Shown here one piece after another: positions 47,901 to 59,636 of a stretch of 64,000 nt of DNA (positions within the stretch are counted from its first letter, which is position 1; every line of letters begins with the position of its first letter). This stretch comes from Rhabdornis inornatus (Eukaryota; Chordata; Aves; Passeriformes; Rhabdornithidae): contig VWZS01007432.1 of NCBI GenBank assembly GCA_013397075.1, forward strand, positions 735,381-799,380, in the 5' to 3' direction. The notes under the pieces were generated by a model. That model had not been told where the DNA came from and did not search any database. It was given only the letters and a program-made list of their open reading frames with translations. Position numbers and translations under genes: made by a program.

Positions 47901-50186
47901 TTGTAATAAAAGAGAGCAACCCCAACCTTTTTTGGCAGTCTGGATTTTGTTCACTTGTTTTTAACTTCACTGGAATAACAAAAGTGACCTGATGTTACAA
48001 ACTTTTGTTTCTCATTTCTAGCTGTAAACTGAAAAGTAAATTACCCAAATGTCTTGTCAGTGTCACCTATAAAAACCTCCGTAATTAATACAAAGGATTT
48101 CAGTTAGCTATATAACTGTATGTAATGTTGACTAATGAGAGTTATCAACTTCTTATCCTAGACCCTAGTCTCTGCTTCCCAATGCATGTAACAAATACAT
48201 AATATGTTATATGTAATCTTGTAAACTAGCCAAGAAGTTTCACCTTTAAAAGCTGAAACCACCATAACAGAGCTTCTCCTTTTTCCTCTGTCCAAACACT
48301 TCAGAGATGCACAAGTGTTGTTTTAACAGGAATGAATTGCCAAGGAACAGCTACATCACTAAACTCTTTCCCTTCCACACCTAATAGCTCAAACCACAGC
48401 AAGAAGTGAGGCCAGTACCTGAACACTTTTAAACCCTAGTTTTAAAACAGTTCTATAGAAGAAAAGGAGGCCATATGTTGGGATTTGGGGTTTTTTTTTG
48501 TGTACGTGTGTGCGTGTGTGTGCGAATAATTTAAGAACATCTTTCCAAAATGAAACATGAAATTTGTCTAGATCTGATGTTGAGGTATTCTACCTCTCCC
48601 TTTATTTCTTGTTATTTCCTTCCAATTTTGAGGAATGTGTTAACAAGAACCATTCTCCTAATGTTCTCTTAAACCAGATAAAGCTAAATTAAAGTGCAAT
48701 ATAAATTAGAGAAAACTTTGCAGCCTGCAAGCTCAATTCTAAATTCTTTGTGGCACGTAGATGAAGGCAAACACTGAACTTGGCTGCAGGCAGTTATAGA
48801 ACAGTCACTACACTACCGACACAATTTCGTTGATTGAGTTTTTGCAGGGACAGTCCTTTCATAGGCCAACCCTCTCAGCAAGGAGGAAAGCGTGACTCAG
48901 TGGAATTTTTAGGAGATTTCAAGGACATGCTGACTCCAGCTGTAACCACAGTGCCCATAAAATGAGGTACAAATAGTGCTTGCCTCATCCTGACACAGCA
49001 ACCTGCAATGGGAAGAGCCCTCCCAAGGGAAATGGCATCTCTTGAATGGAGTCACCAAACCCTCAGGGTGACCTGTGGCCTCATGAACTATAAAAACTGT
49101 ACTTAGGAGTGAAGATAGCAAGAAGACTAGAAGACTGAATATTCCACTCTGTTGTTTTTTTTTCTATTCAACTCAACATAAATTTAAAAACAACAAAAAA
49201 AACCAAACAAACAAAAAAACAAACAAACAAAAACCTCCAATTTACTGACTGGGTAAATAGATATATTTTATTTAGTAAATGTGTCAAAAAATGTTAAATG
49301 TTTCAGGAAAAAAAAAAGGCAGACTATCAGGACTCCACACAACATAACGGTAGACCAAAAATTATTTTTAAATTAAAATCTGGAAGTTGGGTAGTAGAAC
49401 TAGCCTAAGTCTGACAGAGGAGAACACAAAAAGAAATAAAAATCAGATAATGCTCATGAACTATATATGGCTCCAGAACTAAATCTGCTGGATCTTCTAA
49501 ACTACTGCCTCAATTGCACAAACTTTCACGCAGTTCTGAGACATCAGTGATGCAGATTTCCCCCAACCTCCTTCACAGCTTTCAGACAAGGCCTTAATAA
49601 AATAAACTAGTATACCTGTTAAAATAGCAGATAACCATCTGAGCTGTAAAAGGCTGCCCTGAGCAGACACAGCAGCTGTCCCTGCAGGCCCTGCTTTAGT
49701 ACAAGCAAGGGGAAGATGTGCTCCTGTGCATCTTCTCATGTCCGGCTCTGCTCAGCTGGAAGCCCTGCACCTTCAGGGATGCCACTGCGCTGCTCTCATG
49801 AGATTCTTCCAATGCTGGAAGAATCCAAGCTCCAGCACCCAGTACAGGGTTGCAACCCACGCTGCTGCTGCTGCCCTCGTACCTCACCATTTGTGCACAG
49901 TGGCTATTTATCTAATAAATTTAGGGTGCTATTGGGACCATGAGCCACCGTACCACACCACGGTGGAATCCAACCTTTGGCCCATGCCTGGAGCTTTAAG
50001 GAAACGCCAGAAGCAGCACCGAAACGCTATCTAAGGGGACAACCCTTCCTTTCTGGTGGCTGCAGCAAGCAGAGCCCCTCAAGAGCAGCTTTCAGGAGGC
50101 TCCCTGCACCGAGAGCCTCATCGGCTGCCCTCGGCTCCAGCTCCCGGGTGGGCCCCGGGGCTGCCCCTTACCTTACTGTCATCCAT
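35971..50186 (-). CDS. CREBL2: cAMP-responsive element-binding protein-like 2 (whole gene span)
   Basis: Four coding exons (50186-50172, 42157-41960, 40884-40737, 35975-35971) join in frame into 366 bases, 121 residues plus TGA; human CREBL2 has 120. Every internal junction has GT…AG ends. The protein is nearly identical to human from Val6 to Glu97 and then diverges modestly. A lysine/arginine-rich stretch (10-23) precedes the bZIP basic region (about 29-45) and leucine zipper (about 46-75). CREBL2 is a nuclear factor reported to partner CREB and to act in adipocyte differentiation and metabolic control. The Asn that is nearly invariant in bZIP basic regions is Ser33 here, as in human. The C-terminal part (76-121) is a Gln/Lys/Ser-rich tail. 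It is transcribed from a CpG-island promoter near 50.2-50.5 kb. Confidence 0.96.
38691..39403 (+). mobile_element. ERVL-like solo LTR in CREBL2 intron 3
   Basis: The segment carries LTR hallmarks in + orientation: a promoter-type left part, AATAAA at 39272-39277 following a T-rich tract, and a right end …ctaaaccatgaca, which I associate with passerine ERVL LTRs. A 5-base duplication, cacag, flanks it at 38686-38690 and 39404-39408, and it starts with TG and ends with CA. The left boundary is less sure: the expected inverted end (tgtcatggttt) is absent and similar-looking sequence may continue to about 38589. No internal retroviral genes are present. It is antisense to CREBL2. An open frame at 38589-39155 falls inside and is not a gene. 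Confidence 0.65.
40737..40884 (-). CDS. CREBL2: CREBL2 coding exon 3
   Basis: 148 bases encode residues 72-120 plus the first base of codon 121. The exon begins YKQWCMAMDQGKIPSEIKAL after TTTCAG and ends …NSSNP, T, with donor GTAAGT at 40736-40731. The first part (YKQW through LLTGEEQ) is identical to human. After that several residues differ, and one more residue than in human accounts for the 121-residue length. Intron 3 is about 4.76 kb and holds an LTR. Confidence 0.96.
41960..42157 (-). CDS. CREBL2: CREBL2 coding exon 2 (bZIP basic region)
   Basis: 198 bases, phase 0 at both ends, encode residues 6-71. It begins VVGGKVKKPGKRGRKPAK after CCTTTCCAG and ends …REELEM before GTAAGG at 41959-41954. 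It contains the basic region with RSRQSARECRARKK (32-45) and most of the zipper heptads (Leu51, Leu54, Leu65, Leu69). As far as I recall the human protein, the exon is unchanged, which marks it as the core of the protein. Confidence 0.97.
42926..42981. repeat. A-rich / (CAAAA)n simple repeat
   Basis: A long A run is followed by caaacaaaaa and (aaaac)n units in CREBL2 intron 1. It is low complexity with no coding value. Confidence 0.9.
44173..44218. repeat. Short tandem repeat, unit agagacatacactgc
   Basis: Three consecutive units of about 15 bases share 'agagacataca', the middle one changed at its end (tgt for ctgc). It lies in CREBL2 intron 1. Confidence 0.8.
45273..45369 (+). mobile_element. 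CR1 LINE 3' end fragment
   Basis: The wording 'gggctggagttggactcaatgatcc', 'gggtccc', 'tccaa' and the end 'tattctgtgactcc' is the CR1 3' terminus, which normally closes with repeats of attctrtg. About 97 bases remain, in + orientation and antisense to CREBL2 in intron 1. Confidence 0.88.
46951..47333 (+). mobile_element. ERVK-like LTR in CREBL2 intron 1
   Basis: About 383 bases start tgtgatgctgg and end catttctcaca. AATAAA lies at 47289-47294, about 40 bases before the right end, after a C/T-rich stretch. This length, poly(A) position and terminal sequence are those of bird ERVK-type LTRs. No primer-binding site follows directly and no retroviral gene is adjacent, so it is probably a solo LTR. 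A clean target-site duplication is not visible: ggatag lies before it and gatatg after. It is antisense to CREBL2. Confidence 0.7.
47446..47471. repeat. Perfect hairpin, 9-bp stem and 8-base loop
   Basis: CCACAGTAG (47446-47454) and CTACTGTGG (47463-47471) are exact reverse complements around ctccgtcc. It lies about 110 bases after the ERVK-like LTR, in a stretch of unknown origin that could be flanking element sequence. Confidence 0.75.
48499..48524. repeat. Imperfect (GT)n microsatellite
   Basis: After a T run there is a tract of gtgt with interspersed ac and gc steps (gtgtacgtgtgtgcgtgtgtgtgcg). It is a simple repeat in CREBL2 intron 1. Confidence 0.85.
49190..49234. repeat. (CAAA)n-type A-rich repeat
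   Basis: Mixed A runs and caaa units lie in CREBL2 intron 1. Simple repeat. Confidence 0.85.
50172..50186 (-). CDS. CREBL2: CREBL2 coding exon 1 (MDDSK)
   Basis: Only five codons, ATG GAT GAC AGT AAG, lie before the donor GTAAGG at 50171-50166. Human CREBL2 also begins MDDSK followed by VVGGKVKK, which is the start of exon 2 here. The exon extends upstream as 5' UTR inside the CpG island. The coding part is too short to be found by open-frame length. Confidence 0.95.
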
Positions 50187-50368
50187 GTGTGCCGCCAGCC
50201 CCGATCCGCCTCGCTGCAGCCCCTGCACGAGGAGCAGGCGGAGCCGCCCGCCCGCAGCCGCGGCGGACACCGGTGCTTACAGAGCCTCAGGGCCGCCCGC
50301 GGCCGCCGCCATTACCCGCCGCCATGTTTGTTTACAGCCGAGAGCCGCCGTAGCACCGGCAGAGCGGT

Positions 50369-50387
50369 GCACGCTGGGAAGCATAGT
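50369..50387 (-). promoter_or_regulatory. SBS motif (ZNF143/THAP11-type), - orientation
   Basis: Read on -, the site is ACTATGCTTCCCAGCGTGC, close to the SBS consensus ACTACAAYTCCCAGCATGC with the core TTCCCAGC intact. SBS motifs sit near start sites of many CpG promoters and are bound by ZNF143 and by the THAP11/HCFC1 complex. Confidence 0.75.
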
Positions 50388-50436
50388 CTTGTTCGGCTCC
50401 GTCACCGTTGGCCGCGGCCTGATGCGGACGGAAAAA

Positions 50437-50455
50437 ACTACAACTCCCAGCAGGC
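50437..50455 (+). promoter_or_regulatory. SBS motif (ZNF143/THAP11-type), + orientation
   Basis: ACTACAACTCCCAGCAGGC differs from the SBS consensus at one position (G for T near the end). It is the best of the three copies in this promoter. Confidence 0.85.
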
Positions 50456-50505
50456 CCAGCGGAGGAGCGGCGCGGCGATTGGTCCTCGCCTCGCCGGCCG
50501 AGCGA

Positions 50506-50524
50506 ACTACATTTCCCAAGAGGC
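50506..50524 (+). promoter_or_regulatory. SBS motif (ZNF143/THAP11-type), third copy
   Basis: ACTACATTTCCCAAGAGGC keeps ACTACA.TTCCCA but departs from the consensus in the right half. It is spaced 69 bases start-to-start from the second copy and lies downstream of the inverted CCAAT box. Confidence 0.7.
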
Positions 50525-50576
50525 TGCGGGCGCTCCCCCGCCTCGCCGCAACAACTGTGTTTGTTGTTTTGGTGGT

Positions 50577-50604
50577 GTTTTGTTTGTTTGTTTGTTTGTT
50601 TGTG
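50577..50604. repeat. (GTTT)n microsatellite
   Basis: About six tandem gttt units occur at the upstream edge of the CREBL2 CpG island, where GC content drops. Confidence 0.9.
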
Positions 50605-53600
50605 TTTTTTCTAACGCTCGCGCCATTCCACGGCTGTTCTGCTGCAACCCCAATGGCTCCGGAAAGATGACCAGGGGCTGGTGAGGCCAGGACTGCCGGC
50701 TCCGAGCCTACGCACGGCCTGTCTCGAGCTAGATTTAAAAAAAAAAAAACAACAAACCAATTAAACAACAAATTTAAGTTTTTGCTGGTTTTTTGTCTTG
50801 CTTTTCCCTAAGAGCTTCTGAAGACAGAGCTGAATTTTCCAGGCCACCTGGACACTACTGAGCTCCCGAGCCTGGAGAAGCAGTCGCTGTAATCCTTTGA
50901 GAATACACCCAGTTCCCTCCCGTTTTCATGGGGACACAAGGCACAGATGGAATGCTGAATGCCTGATGCAAAGCCTGTGTCTGTACCTTGAAATGAGGCC
51001 TGTGCTTGCTGGAAAGACACAGATACCCCAGTGCACAATTCTGTTAAGCATGGCCCACGTTTCAAGCTGGAGGTGAAACCTGAAGCTTGGTGTGTTTCAT
51101 GTTGCTGCATGTTCCTTTTTATTCATGCAACTCTATTCGGAGGAGTTTCCCATGACTTAATCTCTTTTACATGCAATTGTTAGGGCTGAAGGCTTTGTCA
51201 TGGGATTTTCCCCCTGAATCACAGACCTTCCTCTTGGAGAAATATGCTTGCTAGACGGCAGAGACAAAGCACTTTCCGAAGCTTTTTTTTCCCCCCTCTA
51301 TAAGCTTATATGCTTCTCAGTTGAAGACAAGGCAGTTTGCACAATGCTTCCTATTTGCTTGTCCAAAAACAATGAATCAGTTCTGGCAACTCCCCCTTGA
51401 AATAATAGTAATAAAAAAGCAGGGATGATCGGTGTGTTAAACAAGAGGCATCAGCTAATAAAGTGGAAGGAATCGCTTGCTATGGGCTTGTCTCCTGTGA
51501 TGTGACCCCCACCTTTGCCTTCAAATTCTTCCAGAAGGTGGTGAGGCACCTCATACTGCCTTTGGCACTACCCCGGGCCATAAAGCTGCCTTTAAAAGCC
51601 AGCTGGGGGTTTCCCCGGTGAAGGGAAATATTGAGTGGCAAAGAGCCAACATAGCTCACTTAGGCAACTCTCTGTTGCAACATGAGTGGAGGGAGGAGAT
51701 TAGACAGAGCCCTGGTGCTGATTCAGAAAGGCCAGAATCCTTTTAACCAGCAAAATAAAGTTATAGCTGCATCTTTTCTTCCCACTAGATTGCCCCACAC
51801 TATCCATCCTGCTTTATATCGCATTAGAAGCAGAGCTCCCAGCTTCTGACCAGGGTAAAGGACAAGTTCCCTGTCTCAGCATTTGTATGTTAGCCGGGAA
51901 CAACTCAAACTATGCATTTCAGTCTGCTTTTCCACTCTGGCTCTGCTGTCCTCCTGGCTGAATTTGGACATGTGAGCTGAGTGGGAGTGTGTCAGGAAGA
52001 ACAATTGTGAATGGAACTGAGTATTATTATTTTTATATATATGCACATACAGAGAGAGCATAAGATTATGACATTTTAAACTGATTTTAGCAGTTTAAAC
52101 ATTTAACCATAATGATGTGCACCAAAGAAATCCTACCTTGTGTTACATTCAGTGTCACATATTGTTTTGTGCAATTACTATTGCAGGTCCTTGATGAAAT
52201 TAGTAATATTTGTTAAAATAAGGGTTGTGCTTCTGAGATCCAGAGAGACTTTGAGGAAGATAAATAGAGTTTGGCAATCAGGCAATAGCTTAAAACTCAT
52301 TGCTTATGTCAGTGTGACTAAAAAAGTGATATAACTCACAGGGTGATTTTTCACCATGTGCTCATATTTCAACACATCCCAAGAGGGTGTTTATTCTCCC
52401 TAGATCTGTAAATGTGTTAATTCAGTCAATTCAAAATCTGTTCCTCTGAAATCCTGCCTGAAATAAGAATAAATCTTGCAATCTTTTGGTATCAAACATT
52501 TTGCTGAAATTGCTCCGCTGTACATTTGTGGAGTCTTTAGAGATTCAGAGCCTTTGAGATGAGTTCATGTATAGATGTGAGGGCAAAGATAAAGCTAAGA
52601 TATTCTCTTGCTTGTTTTCCAAATGTACTGAGATGTTAATTGCTTTAATAGAGATGCTAACTCATTTGCCATGGGGCAAAGACTGTGCAAGAACAGCCTG
52701 TCTTTCAATCCCTTGGGGTTTGGGGTTTTTTTGTGGAACTAATAGAGAAATTACACTTTTCTGCATCCTTTAATATGATACCCAAGAAACGTTTCTGGAA
52801 ATAGAAGAAATCTCTGTCTTTCAATTTGTAGACTGTTCACACTGAGACAGAGAACACCTTTAACTTGGCATTTAAACCCACCAGTTAAAGTATTTGTCAC
52901 TGAGGAGTGACCCAAAAAAGTTTATTTACCTAATATTCTATATCTTATTGTTATTTATATAGCTAGGATAAAAGTATACCAGTTTGTTGTTAGTTTCTAT
53001 TTTTTTTTTCTTACATTAGAGAAATCAGCTATATATGCTAAAGACCTGGAAGACCTGGTAAACACATGAACAGCACAGTGTACAGTGACTGATCACCTCA
53101 TCGGTATGATTACAAGAAAATTCTGTTTAAAACAAATGTTCTTTGAAAGTTGGTTTTTAAAACCTAATCAGTGTTTGAACAAAGCACAGCACATTGGAAG
53201 CCTGATCTGCAATTACTTCCTAAACACTGTATAATTAAATGTTGATAAGGGGGTGACTCTCGTATTTCCTAAATTCTACTTTGTGACAAGATGAGTGCCT
53301 TCTGTAGTTGCAAATGCATGAAGTCACATCTGCAAGGGGAGTTCTTCCTGTTTAGCTACTGCAAATGTACTTCTCAAGTAAAATGGACTAGAAATACGAT
53401 AATTTGGAATAATCAGCCTTGTCTTGTGCATACACACAGGCAGAAAAGTTACTGCTTTATCTAGCCAAACTAACTTTCCCACATAAGCAAAATCTTGAGA
53501 CAGTGCTCATGATGCTTCTGTATTGCTGAAGAGTATCTGTAAATTAAAATACTGCATGAAAATGTTTATGCTGCAGTTGGAAAGAAGCTACTTCATATTT

Positions 53601-55613
53601 TCTAGCTTGTGGAAGGGAGAAAAAGAAGTCAGATGATCCTATGCTTCACACATATGATTGGTAGTTTCAAATATGATCAGGGGAAAACTAGAAATGGTTC
53701 AAAAAGTAATTTGAATAAATGGATTCATACAAAATTTAAACTAAATATAAGAGAGCCAAGGATCAAGACAAACAAATCACTGATTAAGAAGATGACAAAG
53801 ACTGGGTTAAAGTTCAGTGAGGTGTGCAAGTGAGTAAAATTCAATCTTGTTCCGAAACAACAAAAAAACAGAACAGCACAATATGGCACGTTCCAGAATG
53901 TGAGAGCCATGTTGTATCTGGCACTTGAACAACAGAGAATTATTGCTGCTGATATGGTAATTGCAGAGGTACAGAAAAAAAGTGGGTGGATCATGTGAAA
54001 TGCATGAAATACTTGAGGTGAACTTACAGCAGGATTAGTCTTTTAATTGTGTACATTGATCTCTATGCACAACTGGTTTACTAAAAGGGTATATTGTTCA
54101 TTCTCAAGAGGTTTAAAAATCCACTTCAGCTCAGTGTCTCTTTTTTTTGGTTCTTAAAATGTTTTGCAACATGCTACTCCCCTTTGGCCTACGCAAACAA
54201 GTATGTCTGCATATGCATACCTACTAGAGCCAGTCAAAACTGCTGTCGTTAGCTGGCTTTTCTGGTAAGAGCATTTCTGGTTGCTTTCCACAAGACATAA
54301 AATCATTTTAAACACTTTTGTCCAGCCCCAGATTCTGTGGCATGGGCTGTGTTCACATTCAAAATATTTACTAATCTAAGTCTGATACTGTTGTCTTGTC
54401 CAAGGGCATAAACAAGGTTTCTGCATAGCTTGAGCAAAAATTGAAGGACTTGTATGGCAAACTGGATCTGCACTGTAACTGGGTCAGAGGACTTCCATGA
54501 TGACCTTGACTACTTTCAGAAATGCCACTGCCCCTCATGTGAAGGGTTGGAGCATCACATACAGCACTTTGTCCAGGCCTGCACTGCTCACCCCATCTTA
54601 AGTCAGCATCATACCAGGTAACTTCTGATTTGCAACTGTGCTTAAGTGTATTTGATTTCCTGTGTTGTTGTAGCTGCCCATGAACCTTGTATTTGTGTTT
54701 AATGAGGTTTGTATTTAACGAGACTGCTCATGTGAACAGGAGTTACTTACAGGATCAAATCTGCTCTGCAAAAAGTGTTGCATTAATTTGTAATAAATGT
54801 AAATGAAGGATACGCTCCTGGGTAACACTCATTCACAGGGAATTTCAATGCAACAGGGAAAATATGCACCAGGTTCCTGGGAGCTGACAGGCTGCCTGCC
54901 TCACCCATCCATATCCATGCAGGGGAAATAAAAGTGAGTTGTTTCAGAAATACACTGAAAAAAGCACTCTTACCCCCTAACCTGTTGTCAGCTCCCTTCT
55001 TCATGGCTCCCAAAATCTTCCTGACATGTCCCAGAGCTCCCATTACATCAGTATCTCACTTTTTAACTTGGCTGGGGCTACCACAGTTTGACTCACGTGG
55101 GTAGATTGGTTTTAGAGAATGTTACTTTTATGCATGTATTTCAAAAAATAGGCTAATCGAATTTTTCATTTTACTTCACTGAGCTTGCAAAAATTTGCCT
55201 ATCAGGTGGGCCAGGTTCAACCCACTAAAAAAGTGCAGATACTCTTGAATTTCTTTCTCTACTTTCATACAACCTGATGTTTTGTCAGATTCCTCAAAAA
55301 GTACTATTGACACCTAAACAATGAATGTGAACATCTCTATGCTTCTCCCTTGGTAACTCAAAGCAAATTGGAATGGCTTCTCAGGTATTTGGAGTAATTT
55401 AGGTAACAATTAAAATGAGAGACTTAGAAGTTATGGGAAACTCCTCAGTCAGGCACATGCCTCTAACTCTGCTCACTTTGATCTTGGCATCACTGGAAGA
55501 AATGACATTTAAATTTGCAAGTCAGACTACTGATAGTTCTTAAACTATCATGTCAAAAATCTAACAACCAAGAAGATTGACTACAAATGCACATAAATAT
55601 CTAGTTTTCTCAT

Positions 55614-55636
55614 TCACACACACACACACACACACA
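55614..55636. repeat. (CA)n microsatellite
   Basis: About eleven perfect CA dinucleotides, likely polymorphic. Confidence 0.95.
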
Positions 55637-58600
55637 AAGCAATTGTAAGCTCCAGACTATCTCTGACTTGAAAGCATAATTGATTTGTGGCAACTGTTTG
55701 AAGATCTGGAGGATTAGCTCTAATTATAAAATCAAAATTAGAAAATATTGACTAGTTTGCAAAAAGCATTAAAGTACAAAACTGGGGCAGGGGTGGGGGT
55801 GTATGTATATCCCCTATGTCATAATAAAAACCCCCACACTGAACTCTTATTCTTTCTTTTTAATTTTACAAGACTGCTAAACAAATGTCAGACAAGATTG
55901 ATCCAAGGGAAGAAGGAAATGGGCTCTGTGAAACGCTAGCACTGAAATCAAATTACCTGGTTTTTAAGCAAGTGGTCTTTTTTTAAATTCTTCCTCAGGA
56001 TTTCCCTCTAGAATTTGTGACTGGGGACTATATTGTCCCCCCAGAACCGGAAACTAAGACTAGAGTTTTAGAAACTATACAAAATATTTTGCTTCATGTA
56101 TGGTCTGGTGTTACAAACCACTCCTGGCCAGGCTGTGCAGGGTGGTTCTGCAAGGGGTCTGTGCCCCTTTCCTGCACCATCTCCAGCAGTTCTGCTGTCA
56201 GACCCAGGAGAAGTAGACATTAAGGCTTTACCAATTCCTGAATGGCTCCCCCTCCCCATGAGAGACCATTCCTGGTTTTTATCTACTGGGGCATATCTCT
56301 ACAAAAATGCTATGAGGTAGTTCAGGGGTAGTAAACCTAGAGCAAGCGGAGCTTTCATCCTCTCCAGGATCCCTTGAGATCCACAGCTATGTGTTTACAG
56401 ACAGAACATTCAGGTGTTTTCTCCAAGTATTTTCCACAATTGTAAGGCCCAGGTTAAGCTGCAGGAGAAAGCCTGACATACACATGTAGTGCTGATGCCC
56501 ATGTTAGGTGCTGCTTGGTTTCAAAGGCATTTCCAGGAGCTGATTTAAAACATTTACATCAGTGTGCTGCTCAAATCACTGAAACTTAGAGGTAAGGAGC
56601 TAATTATAGATGCTGTGAGCAGACTCATTGGTAGTAATTTCATAGAGCTGAATGATGTCATGCCACAGAATAGCTTTGCAATCAGTTCAACAGGTGTTTC
56701 GCAAAAAGAAATGCAGGTGGGGGATTTGCATGTGTGTTTGTTACAGATATTTTTTGGTTTTTACCATCACCAGTTCTTCACGCAAATGAGCTATTTATTA
56801 ACTAACTGTTACAATGCCAGGTATAAACATTAACCAAGGAAATGATGAATTTATACAGAGATTGACAGCTGTTTGCTAAATGTTCACTTTGATTGCATAT
56901 ATAGAGGCCTTAGCTCTCTTGTGACTTATCTTATGGAAAGAAGCATCACCTTCAGAGCACTGTAAACTTCCTTCAGGGCCATCACTTCCTTCCCACCAGC
57001 TCTGCCTTTGCTAACATCCTTTAAATGTCTAACTGTGTCGGGGAGAAAATACCTTATTGCTGAATCTGAGACTGCTATGGAAAATTTTCCCTTGACAGTG
57101 TTAGAAATGTTATTTAGAGTCACTCAGATAGCTACAGCATTCATAAATGGAATACAACTCACCCTTTTCCCCCTTTAATGTGTTCAGCAGACAGGTGGCA
57201 ACCCAACTGCTGGGAAATTCCTAAGTATTTATATCCTTTAACTCTCAAATGATATGAACAAGTAATAGGAAATGTCATGCACTGGGTATATGAGCAATGT
57301 CCCCATTAATCAATCATCCAAAATAAACTGGATTATTACGTCTGTGTACCGATAAGAGCAAGCTTGATTCTTATTGGCTCTGCTCCATGTGGAGCTTTAT
57401 GGACAGAATCTCCTACAAGTTCACTCCTCTTCCACATGTGCTTGGGCCAGGCACAAGAGGGACTCACAAATGTAGAATAACATCAAAATGCAATTGCCTG
57501 CTTTCTGGTGCCAGCATTTGACTCCCACTTAGACATTATTTTTGACTAAGTATAGAACCTGTGAGGTGGCACAGAACCACTCCTGAAAAATGAGATCTTA
57601 AGTTGCTCTAAACCAGTGATTAGACCCAGCATGTTTTAGAGACAACTGGGATTTTGAAAATTAAATTTAAAAAAAAAAACAAATTATTTTTTAAATTTCT
57701 AGTTTCAAGAAAGAATGGTTGATTCACAACTTAGGTTGATGACTGGTGTCCTACATATCAATTCAACAAATGAAACTGGAATTTGTAAGTTACACTGGAG
57801 GTCCCATCTGCCTCAATTCCTGATGATATTTCATCAATTTTGGCAACAGACTACTACTTTTAATGTATGTGTCACAGGGCATCCTGTGAGAAAGGAAATC
57901 ACAGGGAATCCCAGAAAAGTGCCATTGTGTACATTCCTGGAACAACTCACTGAATACAGAAAAAAACTCTCAGCAAAGAACATGTAGTGTCAGACAGGTT
58001 GCACTCACTACCATTGTGGTACAGATTCTCACTGGGTAGACACAATTTTTGCAAGCAAGTACCCTGAGGCAAATTTATCTGCAACACGTGTATTTGGTGG
58101 TTACTGTAGGGCATCATACACATAATCTGTTCAGCACCTCTCAGGTCCAAATCCCTGGTGCCAGACAATTTACAGGGGGGTTTCCCCTCCTCTCTGAACT
58201 CAATGTGGATTCTATAGCTCTGTTTCCATCAAAATACATTGAAGCACCATTAGAAAGCACATACTTACTGAAAAGTCTGTTTAAAAGACAAGGGTCTTAA
58301 ACTACTTGAGCATATCTGTGAAAACTACTGAAAACAAAACAGGTGCTTATGGATTTCAAAATAAGCAGAAAAGACAAATGTTCCTGAATCCGTAGTGCTG
58401 GCAGTCTGTAGAAATAAATGAAAATCATTTAAAAAAATTATAAAGCTCCTTGGCATAACAAATCATTCATAAACTATTTAGATGGCTTTTTTTGCTTAGT
58501 CTTTGTATGTTTTGGCTTATACATTTCACAATCTGGCTGCACAACTTAGAAGAAACAAATACAATACAGCCCTTTAGCACCACTCTAGAAGTGTTGAGAA

Positions 58601-59421
58601 ACATCTAACTGGAAGTAAGTATACCCTGTGCAGCTACACTGTCAACTTATGAACAGCTATGGAGAGTGAGATATGTAATTCAGAATAAGACTCTGAGGTT
58701 TTTTTGAAGATATATTTGCTTTTCCATTTGTTACTAGGGATTTTGGTGGTGGTGTTGTTGTTAAAGGGTTTCATACCTTCATTCCTTAAATTACATACAT
58801 ATGGCCTTGACTCATTTTAGTCCAGGGCTTTTCTTCACATCTTTACCAATGTCAAAGGGCTTCCCTATGGATGTAAATGTGATTTCCTCCCATAAAAATA
58901 TCCAACTGCTAAGCACAACAACAACTTTTATATGTCCTATAAAATCCACAAACCTTACTGCATCACAGGCATGCCCCAGAGAGGCAAAGCAGAGACGCTA
59001 TCTGAGTATGTTTTTAATACCCACTGAGATGAATCAATTAAAATTTATTGTGTATCATTGTATGATTACTACAGTCTCTCTAACATAAAATTAAGCTTGC
59101 TTGTAAACTTTAATTGTGTACATGTTACTTTAGTAAGTTTTACAGTATAAATTCATCTTCAATAACCTGACTTTAGAATATTTGGCTTAGCAATAATAGG
59201 ATTAACCTTACAGTATCTATATTTGAAAAGAACTGACTTCCTCCTGAATTCTCTTTGCTCATAACAATTCAAACATAGAAATTCATACACTGAAATTTCA
59301 TAATAGTGACAGGACTATCCTGAAGTTTGAAGATAATGTTTCAGCCAGGGACACTGATGCACTGAGATTTCTCAATGTAAAATAATACAAGATACAGGAA
59401 TCATGACTCTCCCATATAACA

Positions 59422-59636
59422 AATCAGGTTGGAAAGGACCTCTGGAGGCCAGCTGCACTAACTCCCTGTTCACAGCAGAGCCAGCCTCAACATCGAGTCC
59501 AGCTCCATAGTTAGATCATGTGGGGGACCTTGTCCATTCCAGCACTATCTCCAAGGAGGGGGAAGCCTCTCTAGGCACCTGTTGCAGTGTTTGACCACTC
59601 TCATGCTAAAGAGCTTTCCTCTATTGTCAGACAACA
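59422..59636 (-). mobile_element. CR1 LINE fragment
   Basis: On +, 'caggttggaaaggacctctggaggcc', 'ccttgtccattccagcactatctcc', 'gcacctgttgcagtgtttgaccactctcatg' and 'aaagagctttcct' follow the order of the CR1 3' region in reverse complement, though more diverged than the copy at 35.2 kb. The element's sense strand is -. It is truncated and noncoding. Confidence 0.82.

Larger units (their letters stand above)
42158..50171 (-). other. CREBL2: CREBL2 intron 1 (8.0 kb)
   Basis: The intron runs from donor GTAAGG at 50171 to acceptor CCAG at 42158. It contains a CR1 3' tail, an ERVK-like LTR, short repeats (44173-44218), A-rich runs (42926-42944 and 49190-49234) and a (GT)n-like tract at 48499-48524. 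No further coding exon is seen. Confidence 0.85.
50060..50560 (-). promoter_or_regulatory. CREBL2: CREBL2 CpG-island promoter
   Basis: CpG density is high from about 50.06 to 50.56 kb, spanning the coding start at 50186. On the upstream side are, in order, a YY1-type GCCGCCATGTTT at 50318-50329, three SBS motifs (listed separately) and an inverted CCAAT box (ATTGG, 50478-50482). No TATA box is evident. This is the usual architecture of a housekeeping CpG promoter. The transcription start is probably between about 50.25 and 50.45 kb on -, but cannot be fixed from sequence. Long open frames on both strands here (49977-50684 and 50277-50771) come from GC-rich composition. Confidence 0.85.

Noticed and set aside
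49977..50771. Frames of 164-235 codons over the CREBL2 promoter
   Set aside because: They lie in a CpG island, run across exon 1 in other frames, and have no domain. Composition effect.
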